NCBI GenBank assembly: GCA_937883885.1
Contig: CAKZXL010000439.1
Coordinates: 1 to 12,092 of the forward strand
Length of the DNA stretch: 12,092 nucleotides
Source: an uncultured Aquincola sp.
GTDB taxonomy: Bacteria; Pseudomonadota; Gammaproteobacteria; Burkholderiales; Burkholderiaceae
Reading direction: 5' to 3'
Shown: positions 6,029 to 12,092 of the stretch, piece by piece
How the letters are laid out: each line of letters begins with the position of its first letter
Numbering within the stretch: the stretch's first letter is position 1
Translations under genes and position numbers: made by a program
The notes under the pieces: model-generated
The model's input: the letters and a program-made list of their open reading frames with translations, nothing else
Told to the model about the DNA's origin: nothing
Databases searched by the model: none

Positions 6029-6032
<4 letters not shown>
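4119..6032 (+). CDS. dctB: C4-dicarboxylate-type sensor histidine kinase DctB, 637 aa
   Basis: Domain order matches DctB: a first membrane helix (about 7-27, LALLGAALVLAASAAGY), a periplasmic double-PDC/Cache sensor (about 28-305, with RPYYLQALAG and GYYFSHPLYEG typical of PDC folds), a second helix (about 310-330), a coiled-coil linker (about 333-400), then the HisKA and HATPase_c domains. The H-box is STGITHELAQPLGGI with phospho-acceptor His412. The N-box is NRLEQVLINLVGNAVDAM (Asn532). The G1 box is DSGPGLPP, the F-box LFTPFFTTK, and the G2 box GSGLGLGL. The kinase should sit in the inner membrane, sense an external acid and phosphorylate DctD. Its ATG overlaps no upstream gene and has no clear ribosome binding site. 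The stop overlaps the dctD start by 4 bp (ATGA), implying coupled translation. The H-box lacks the second Asn of the usual HELNQPL. The ligand cannot be read from the sequence. Confidence 0.92.
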
Positions 6033-7356
<1,324 letters not shown>

Positions 7357-7357
<1 letters not shown>

Positions 7358-7380
7358 GGCGCGGCCGTCAGGCCGCCCCC
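7357..7380. terminator. Hairpin between convergent dctD and marR, probable two-way terminator
   Basis: GCGGCC (7361-7366) and GGCCGC (7371-7376) pair perfectly around the tetraloop GTCA. After a C-C mismatch the stem continues with GGG (7357-7359) against CCC (7378-7380). It fills the gap between the dctD stop (7355-7357) and the marR stop (7382-7384). There is no T-run on either strand. Confidence 0.55.
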
Positions 7381-7381
7381 G

Positions 7382-7849
7382 TCATTCAGACCTGACGGGC
7401 GCGCGGCTCTGGTCGTTGTGGATGTGCACGAACTTCTGCAGCAGCCGGATCAGCTCCGCCCGCTCCTCGTCGGTCAGGCTGTCCAGCATCTTGTCGCTCA
7501 GCCGGTGGATGCCGCTGACGCAGCCGGCCAGCACCTGAAGGCCTGCTTCGGTCAGCGCCAGGCTGCGCTGCCGGCGCGCCAGCAGCTCGCGCACGATCCA
7601 GCCCTTGGCTTCCAGCCTGCGGCAGATGTCGGCGGTGGTGGAGTTGTCCAGGCCCACCCGTTCGGCCAGCGTCACCTGGTCGATGCCCGGCTGGTCCTGC
7701 AGCATGCGCAGCACCGCGTACTGCACCGGCGTCACGTCGCGGCCCAGCTCTTCATGGAACATCGACACCGCGATCTGGTGCGCGCGGCGGATCAGGTGGC
7801 CCGGCTGCTGGTACAGCTCGATCGACAGGTCGGAAGGCGTGGTGTTCAT
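7382..7849 (-). CDS. MarR family transcriptional regulator, 155 aa
   Basis: I chose the ATG at 7849 because it gives the normal MarR length and start (MNTTPSDLSIELYQQPGHL). The longer in-frame extension reads like non-coding sequence. An N-terminal dimerisation helix (about 10-36) is followed by a winged helix-turn-helix: VTPVQYAVLRML (39-50), LAERVGLDNSTTADICRRLEAKGWI with the recognition helix, and a wing RRQRSLALTEAG. C-terminal helices (about 108-150) complete the dimer interface. The usual Asp of the wing motif DRR is Ala here (LARRQRS). The gene is divergent from the transporter-vanAB operon, and a perfect inverted repeat lies between them. It is likely an autoregulated repressor that releases DNA on binding vanillate or a related aromatic acid. 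The ligand is inferred from the neighbours only. Confidence 0.9.
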   Translation of the reverse strand: MNTTPSDLSIELYQQPGHLIRRAHQIAVSMFHEELGRDVTPVQYAVLRMLQDQPGIDQVTLAERVGLDNSTTADICRRLEAKGWIVRELLARRQRSLALTEAGLQVLAGCVSGIHRLSDKMLDSLTDEERAELIRLLQKFVHIHNDQSRAPVRSE

Positions 7850-7961
7850 GGGCGGGTACGGCTGGGCGGCCGATGCTAACAAGCGCGGTGCGCCAGCCGC
7901 ACGTGGGCACTGGGGTCTCGTCGTTTGCGGGATAACCCTGTCGAACAAGCGTTCCACGTTC

Positions 7962-7988
7962 CGTACACTGAATCACGATGAGTGTACG
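7962..7988. promoter_or_regulatory. Perfect inverted repeat, probable MarR operator over divergent promoters
   Basis: CGTACACT (7962-7969) and AGTGTACG (7981-7988) are perfect 8-bp arms separated by GAATCACGATG. It lies between the divergent marR (start 7849) and transporter (start 8067) genes. Each arm contains TACACT, a fair -10 box (4 of 6 matches to TATAAT), reading rightward on the plus strand and leftward on the minus strand. One bound regulator could therefore block both directions. I see no good -35 for either, so the promoters are tentative while the palindrome itself is certain. A short tandem repeat (CGTTCCA/CGTTCCG, 7950-7963) adjoins the left arm. Confidence 0.65.
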
Positions 7989-8066
7989 CAATGACGTATG
8001 CCCGCCCTTTGCGCTGGATCAACAAGCGGTACCGGCGCCCGACCCCCGCCACGGAGACGAGCCAGG

Positions 8067-9434
8067 ATGTCAGCTTCCCCCACACCCGCCAGTGCCAGCG
8101 CCCCCGCGCTCGACCACAAGCCGATGAACGCCTTCCAGTGGGGCGCCGTCATCGTCTGCATGGTCATCAACATGGTCGATGGCTTCGACGTGCTGGTCAC
8201 CGCCTTCGCCGCCAAGTCGATCTCGGCGGAATGGGCGCTCAACGGATCGCAGCTGGGCCTGCTGCTGAGCGCCGGGCTGATGGGCATGGCCGGCGGCTCG
8301 CTGTTCATCGCGCCCTGGGCCGACCGTGTCGGCCGCCGGCCGATGATCCTGGGCTGCCTCACGCTGTCTGGCATCGGCATGCTGCTGTCGGCCATGGCCC
8401 ACACGCCGCTGGAGCTGGGCGCGCTGCGGGTGCTCACCGGCCTGGGCGTGGGCGGCATCCTGGCCTGCAGCAACGTCATCGCCAGCGAATACGCCTCGCT
8501 GCGCTGGCGCGGCCTGGCCGTCACGCTGCAGTCCACCGGCTATGCGCTGGGCTCGGCGTTGGGCGGTGCGCTGGCCGTGTGGCTGATCGAGCAGCACGGC
8601 TGGCGCTCGATCTTCCTCTTCGGCGGTGCCGCCACGCTGGCGGTGGCGCTGCTGGTGCTGGCGCGGCTGCCCGAGTCGATGGACTTCCTGCTCACGCGGC
8701 GCCCGGCCGATGCGCTGCGCCGCATCAACACCTTGAACGCCGCGCTGGGCCTGCCGGCGCTGGCGGCGCTGCCGCCGCGCGTGGCGGCCACCGGCCCGCA
8801 GGGCAGCCGCCTGGCGCAGCTGCTGGGCCCCACGCTGCGCCGGCCCACGCTGCTGGTGTGGCTGTCGTTCTTCACCGTGATGTTCGGCTTTTACTTCGTG
8901 ATGAGCTGGACGCCCAAGCTGCTCAGCGCATCGGGACTGACCGGGCCGCAGGGTGTCACGGCCGGCGTGCTGCTCAGCCTGGGCGGCATCCTGGGCGCGG
9001 CACTGCTGGGGCTGCTGGCCGCGCGGCTGCCGCTCAAGCGGGTGCTGGCCGGCTTCCTGGTGATCACCGCCTTGCTGCTCAGCGTGTTCGTCAGCTCGTC
9101 GCATCCGCTGGCGATGTCGTATGCGCTGGCCTTTCTGATCGGCGCCTTCGCCAACGGCAGCGTGGCGGGGCTGTATGCCATCGGCCCGGTGGTGTACCCG
9201 GCGCAGGTGCGTGCCACCGGCCTCGGGCTGGGCATCGGCATCGGCCGGCTGGGTGCCATCGTGTCGCCGCTGGTGGCCGGCGCCCTGATCGACCAGCATT
9301 GGCTGCCCACGCAGCTGTACCTGGGTTACGGGCTGGCCTTTGCGGTGGCCGCCGTGATCGTGCTGATGCACCGCCTGTCGTCCGACGCAGCACCCGCCGG
9401 CGCGCCTGCGATGAAGGCCAGCGCCGCCCATTGA
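8067..9434 (+). CDS. MFS aromatic acid:H+ symporter (AAHS family; VanK/PcaK-like), 455 aa
   Basis: GGAG at 8053-8056 and the Ala/Ser/Pro-rich N-terminus favour ATG 8067. The product has about 12 hydrophobic segments. The first helix contains MVDGFDVLV with Asp38 and Asp41, the DGxD motif characteristic of the AAHS family (PcaK, BenK, VanK). The loop between helices 2 and 3 carries the MFS signature WADRVGRR (84-91). A helix-4 Arg is present in LRVLTGLGVGG, and a long central loop (about 205-265) precedes helix 7. The length is typical. It should import a protonated or anionic aromatic acid across the inner membrane by proton symport. Being first in the operon directly before vanA and vanB makes vanillate, or another methoxylated benzoate, the likely substrate. 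It ends 18 bp before the vanA start. Confidence 0.9.
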   Translation: MSASPTPASASAPALDHKPMNAFQWGAVIVCMVINMVDGFDVLVTAFAAKSISAEWALNGSQLGLLLSAGLMGMAGGSLFIAPWADRVGRRPMILGCLTLSGIGMLLSAMAHTPLELGALRVLTGLGVGGILACSNVIASEYASLRWRGLAVTLQSTGYALGSALGGALAVWLIEQHGWRSIFLFGGAATLAVALLVLARLPESMDFLLTRRPADALRRINTLNAALGLPALAALPPRVAATGPQGSRLAQLLGPTLRRPTLLVWLSFFTVMFGFYFVMSWTPKLLSASGLTGPQGVTAGVLLSLGGILGAALLGLLAARLPLKRVLAGFLVITALLLSVFVSSSHPLAMSYALAFLIGAFANGSVAGLYAIGPVVYPAQVRATGLGLGIGIGRLGAIVSPLVAGALIDQHWLPTQLYLGYGLAFAVAAVIVLMHRLSSDAAPAGAPAMKASAAH

Positions 9435-9452
9435 TTGGCAAGGAGTACGCCC

Positions 9453-10511
9453 ATGTTTCCCAAGAACGCCTGGTACGTGGCCGCAATGGCCGAAGAAGTG
9501 GGCGAGCAGCCGCTCGGCCGCACCGTCTGCAAGGAGCCGATGGTCCTCTACCGCAATGCCGCCGGCAGCGTGGTGGCGCTGGAAGACTTCTGCCCGCACC
9601 GCGGTGCGCCGCTATCGCTGGGCCGGGTGGTCGAAGGCCAGCTGGTCTGCGGCTACCACGGGCTGACCATGGGCTGCGACGGCAAGACGGTGGCCATGCC
9701 CGGCCAGCGGGTGCGGGGCTTTCCGGCCATCCGGGCCTTCCCGGCCATCGAGCGCTACGGCTTCATCTGGGTGTGGCCGGGCGCCGGCGTGCCCACGCCG
9801 CTGCCCAGCCTGCATTGGGCCGAAAGCCCCGAGTGGGCCTACGGCGGCGGCCGCTACCACGTGCAGTGCGACTACCGGCTGATGGTGGACAACCTGATGG
9901 ACCTGACGCACGAGACCTACGTGCATGCCAACAGCATCGGCCAGAAGGAGATCGACGAGGCGCCGGTCAACACCAAGGTCAACGGCGACGAGGTGGTGAC
10001 CAGCCGCTTCATGAACGGCGTGCATGCGCCGCCGTTCTGGCGCATGGCGCTGCGCGGCAATGGCCTGCCCGAAGACCAGCTGGTCGACCGTTGGCAGGTG
10101 TGCCGCTTCACGCCGCCCAGCCACGTGATGATCGAGGTGGGCGTGGCCCTGGCCGGCCATGGCGGCTACGAGGCGCCGCCGCAGCACAAGGTGTCGGCGC
10201 TGGTGGTGGACTTCATCACGCCCGAAACCGACACCTCGCACCACTACTTCTGGGGCATGGCCCGCCACTTCAAGCCCGAGGACGCCGCGCTGACCGACAG
10301 CATCCGGCAAGGGCAGGGCAAGATCTTCTCGGAAGACATGGAGATGCTGGAGCGCCAGCAGCGCAACCTGCTGGCCCACCCCGAGCGCAAGCTGCTGGCG
10401 CTGAACATCGACGCCGGCGGCGTGCAGTCGCGCCGCGTGATCGACCGCTGGCTGCAGGCCGAGCAGGCCGCCACCGGCGCGGTGCTGGCCAGCGCAGGAG
10501 CCGCCGGATGA
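9453..10511 (+). CDS. vanA: Vanillate O-demethylase oxygenase subunit VanA, 352 aa
   Basis: AAGGAG at 9440-9445 sets ATG 9453; the product starts MFPKNAWYVAAMAEEV, like known VanA proteins. The Rieske [2Fe-2S] ligands are Cys47, His49, Cys66 and His69 (FCPHRGAPLSLG and VCGYHG). The mononuclear iron region is DYRLMVDNLMDLTHETYVHA, with His153 and His158 as ligands and Asp150 as the likely electron bridge. Further blocks recalled from Pseudomonas VanA are MPGQRV, YGFIWVWPG, EWAYGGG, SIGQKEIDEAPV, VVDFITPE, YFWGMAR and LLALNIDAGGVQSRRVIDRWL. VanA demethylates vanillate to protocatechuate and formaldehyde using O2 and electrons from VanB. The stop overlaps the vanB start by 4 bp. Close relatives accept syringate, veratrate or m-anisate, so the exact substrate is open. 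Confidence 0.95.
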   Translation: MFPKNAWYVAAMAEEVGEQPLGRTVCKEPMVLYRNAAGSVVALEDFCPHRGAPLSLGRVVEGQLVCGYHGLTMGCDGKTVAMPGQRVRGFPAIRAFPAIERYGFIWVWPGAGVPTPLPSLHWAESPEWAYGGGRYHVQCDYRLMVDNLMDLTHETYVHANSIGQKEIDEAPVNTKVNGDEVVTSRFMNGVHAPPFWRMALRGNGLPEDQLVDRWQVCRFTPPSHVMIEVGVALAGHGGYEAPPQHKVSALVVDFITPETDTSHHYFWGMARHFKPEDAALTDSIRQGQGKIFSEDMEMLERQQRNLLAHPERKLLALNIDAGGVQSRRVIDRWLQAEQAATGAVLASAGAAG

Positions 10512-11476
10512 GCGCCACGCCCTGGCTGCGCGCCCGCGTGGCCCGCAAGACGATGGAGACCGAGTCCATCTGCCGGCTGGAACTGGTGGCCGATGGCGAG
10601 CAGCCGCTGCCGCCGTTCACCGCCGGCGCGCACATCGACCTGCGGCTGCCCGGCGGCCTGGTGCGCCAGTATTCGCTGAGCAATGCACCGGCCGACGGCG
10701 GGCGCTATGTGCTGGGCGTGCTGCGCGAGCCGGCGTCGCGCGGCGGTTCGGCCGCGGTGCACCAGGCGCTGGCCGAAGGCACGGTGGTCGAGATCAGCCC
10801 GCCGCGCAACCATTTCGCGCTGGCGCAGGGCGCTGAGCAGCACCTGCTGTTGGCCGGCGGCATCGGCATCACGCCGCTGCTGAGCATGGCGCAGCACCTG
10901 GCCGCCGAGGGCCAGGCTTTTGCGCTGCACTACTGCACCCGCTCCCCGGCGCAGACGGCCTTTGCCTCACTGCTGGCCGCGGCCCACCTGGCGCCCCGGG
11001 TGCACCACCACTTCGACGATGGCGATGCGGCGCAGAAGCTGGACCTGACCGCATTGCTCGCGCAGCCGCGTGCGGGCGTGCACCTGTACGTGTGCGGGCC
11101 GCGGGGCTTCATGGACTGGGTGCTGGCGGCGGCCCGCCAGGCCGGCTGGCCGGAAGCGCAGCTGCACTACGAGTTCTTTGCCGGCGAAACGGTGGACCTG
11201 AGCGACGCCGGCAGCTTCCAGGTGAAGCTGGCCAGCAGTGGCCGCGTGATCGAGGTCCGGCCCGACCAGACGGTGGTGCAGGCGCTGGCCGCCTGCGGTG
11301 TCGACGTGCCGGTGTCCTGCGAGCAGGGCGTGTGCGGCACCTGCCTGACCCGGGTGCTGGAAGGCACGCCGGACCACAAGGACCTGTACCTGACCGAAAA
11401 AGAGCAGGCGCTCAACGACCAGTTCACGCCCTGCTGCTCACGCGCGCGCACGCCGCTGCTGGTGCTGGACCTGTAG
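10508..11476 (+). CDS. vanB: Vanillate O-demethylase reductase subunit VanB, 322 aa
   Basis: This is a class IA-type oxygenase reductase with the phthalate dioxygenase reductase domain order. The FMN-binding barrel (about 1-105) has RQYSLSN (53-59). The NAD-binding domain (about 110-225) has GGIGITP (117-123) and VCGPRGFMDWV. The C-terminal plant-type [2Fe-2S] ferredoxin (about 235-322) has Cys271, Cys276, Cys279 and Cys309 in the pattern C-x4-C-x2-C-x29-C. It passes electrons from NADH through FMN and its iron-sulfur cluster to VanA. The ATG lies in the ATGA overlap with the vanA stop, so the two are probably translated together. The length and all cofactor motifs are complete. A self-complementary GC-rich hairpin follows the stop. 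Confidence 0.95.
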   Translation: MSATPWLRARVARKTMETESICRLELVADGEQPLPPFTAGAHIDLRLPGGLVRQYSLSNAPADGGRYVLGVLREPASRGGSAAVHQALAEGTVVEISPPRNHFALAQGAEQHLLLAGGIGITPLLSMAQHLAAEGQAFALHYCTRSPAQTAFASLLAAAHLAPRVHHHFDDGDAAQKLDLTALLAQPRAGVHLYVCGPRGFMDWVLAAARQAGWPEAQLHYEFFAGETVDLSDAGSFQVKLASSGRVIEVRPDQTVVQALAACGVDVPVSCEQGVCGTCLTRVLEGTPDHKDLYLTEKEQALNDQFTPCCSRARTPLLVLDL

Positions 11477-11479
11477 CCG

Positions 11480-11495
11480 GCGCCGCGCGCGGCGC
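11480..11495. terminator. 16-bp self-complementary hairpin between convergent vanB and DUF883 genes
   Basis: GCGCCGCGCGCGGCGC is its own reverse complement. It starts 3 bp after the vanB stop and lies 15 bp before the minus-strand stop at 11511-11513. There is no T-run. The two-way terminator role is inferred from its position. Confidence 0.45.
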
Positions 11496-11510
11496 GGCCT
11501 CACGCAGCCG

Positions 11511-11828
11511 TCAGCGGCGGCGCTGCAGCAGCACGCCCGCCACCACACCGGCGACCACGCCGGCCACCAGCGCACCACCCACCACCTGCCAGGGGTGCGC
11601 ATGCACCAGGTCGTCGGCCGCGCGGGCGGTCTGGCGGCCTTGTTCCACCGCGCTGTCGCGGGCGTTGAGCAGCGCTTCACGCGCGGCGCGCAGCTTGGCC
11701 AGGCCGCGGGCACGCAGCTCTTCGGCGCGGCTGCCTTCGGCCTTGGCGGCATCGGCCAGGGCCTCGTGCGCGCTGGTCAGGGCGCCTTGCGCGTCGGCTT
11801 GCAGGGCTTCGATGGAATGCAGGGACAT
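11511..11828 (-). CDS. DUF883 family (ElaB/YqjD-like) membrane-anchored protein, 105 aa
   Basis: The ATG at 11828 has GAGAGAG a few bases upstream and gives the usual DUF883 length. The first 75 or so residues are Ala/Glu/Arg-rich amphipathic helix (DAQGALTSAHEALADAAKAE, then ELRARGLAKLRAAREALLNA). A HPWQVVGGALVAGVVAGVVA segment and a short basic end (LLQRRR) follow. The conserved P-W just before a glycine-rich helix and the Arg-rich tail are the family hallmark. Relatives ElaB and YqjD in E. coli are inner-membrane tail-anchored proteins linked to ribosome binding in stationary phase; that role is not shown by this sequence. It is convergent with vanB and divergent from the gene starting at 12048. 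Confidence 0.88.
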   Translation of the reverse strand: MSLHSIEALQADAQGALTSAHEALADAAKAEGSRAEELRARGLAKLRAAREALLNARDSAVEQGRQTARAADDLVHAHPWQVVGGALVAGVVAGVVAGVLLQRRR

Positions 11829-11962
11829 GGGGGCTCTCTCAGGTGGTTGAGGGGGGACAACGGCAGTCCCGCTGCATGCGCCATGCCAGGCGGGGCGCCT
11901 GCGGCAGGCCGGCGGGGCAGGGTGGCCGCCGTTCGGCAGGGCGTAAGGGCGTTGGGCTCCAC

Positions 11963-11978
11963 GTACGCGGCGGCGTAC
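11963..11978. repeat. Palindrome in the divergent region upstream of the DUF883 gene
   Basis: GTACGC (11963-11968) and GCGTAC (11973-11978) are perfect arms around GGCG. It lies in the 219-bp gap between the DUF883 start (11828) and the plus-strand gene at 12048, so it could be an operator. I see no convincing -35/-10 pair beside it. Confidence 0.3.
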
Positions 11979-12035
11979 ACGGGCCCACGGCGGGCACCCG
12001 GGTTCCGCCCCAGGGGCGGGCACGGCAGGCCGGCG

Positions 12036-12041
12036 CACAAT
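12036..12041 (+). promoter_or_regulatory. -10-like box of a possible leaderless transcript at the right edge
   Basis: CACAAT ends 6 bp before the ATG at 12048, the same distance as the CAAAAT box before dctB. There is no ribosome binding site. No -35 hexamer is evident at the right distance. Confidence 0.3.
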
Positions 12042-12047
12042 CGGCGC

Positions 12048-12092
12048 ATGAGCCGTGATGTCCTTGCCCGCCGCCACCGCGCCATCAAGCGC
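12048..12092 (+). CDS. N-terminal 15 codons of an unknown gene (3' truncated by the window)
   Basis: From ATG 12048 the frame reads MSRDVLARRHRAIKR and remains open at the window edge. The basic, Arg-rich start and the preceding CACAAT-CGGCGC-ATG context, shared with dctB, are the reasons to call it. It is divergent from the DUF883 gene. Too little is visible to name a family. Confidence 0.45.
   Translation, partial: MSRDVLARRHRAIKR

Noticed and set aside
7850..7957. MarR start at 7957, giving 191 aa
   Set aside because: The extra residues (TTRPQCPRAAGAPRLLASAA) lie in the divergent promoter region and have no MarR similarity; ATG 7849 gives the usual size.
7982..11476. One 1164-codon plus-strand open frame ending in VanB
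   Set aside because: Up to 10507 it is the out-of-frame shadow of the transporter and vanA genes. VanB starts at ATG 10508 in the ATGA overlap and gives the normal family length.
11838..12047. N-terminal extension of the DUF883 protein to a start at 12077, giving 188 aa
   Set aside because: The extra 83 residues are Pro/Arg-rich and unlike the family, while ATG 11828 has a GAGAGAG site and gives the normal length.

Overview
The window is GC-rich DNA (roughly 70% by eye) with dense, short-gapped genes. The gene content (DctB/DctD two-component system, VanA/VanB, DUF2127, DUF883) and codon use suggest a betaproteobacterium of the order Burkholderiales, perhaps the Rubrivivax/Leptothrix/Aquincola side. 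That placement is inference from style and gene families; there is no rRNA or marker gene here. It looks like ordinary chromosome: I see no insertion sequence, phage gene, tRNA, rRNA or CRISPR array.

Layout. (1) 1-1311: the tail of an unknown gene, a small conserved-type ORF on the minus strand facing it across a strong hairpin, a 65-residue signal-anchored peptide gene, and a DUF2127 membrane protein. (2) 1312-7357: a transport and sensing locus, all on the plus strand. It runs: a control region with two inverted repeats, an IHF-like site and a -24/-12 (sigma-54) promoter; a class III aminotransferase homologue; an SLC1-type dicarboxylate/amino acid:cation symporter; the sensor kinase DctB; and the sigma-54 activator DctD. 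(3) 7382-11476: an aromatic-acid locus with a MarR repressor gene divergent from an operon of an AAHS-family MFS transporter, VanA and VanB. A perfect 8-bp-arm palindrome lies between the two directions. (4) 11511-12092: a DUF883 membrane-anchored protein on the minus strand, then the first 15 codons of a gene that runs off the right edge.

How the parts fit. DctB should sense an extracellular C4-dicarboxylate or related acid and phosphorylate DctD. DctD would then drive the sigma-54 promoter at about 1527-1543 and switch on the aminotransferase homologue and the symporter. The circuit is self-contained in this window. Its oddest member is the first gene of the operon. It is an intact class III aminotransferase-fold ORF in which the catalytic Schiff-base lysine is glutamine, the PLP-stacking aromatic region is lost, and the N-terminal segment is missing. 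It is therefore probably a pseudoenzyme, yet it has a strong ribosome binding site and the best promoter in the window. In the second locus, MarR would release its operator in response to vanillate or a related methoxybenzoate. The MFS protein would import the compound and VanAB would O-demethylate it to protocatechuate and formaldehyde. No later steps of that pathway are in the window.
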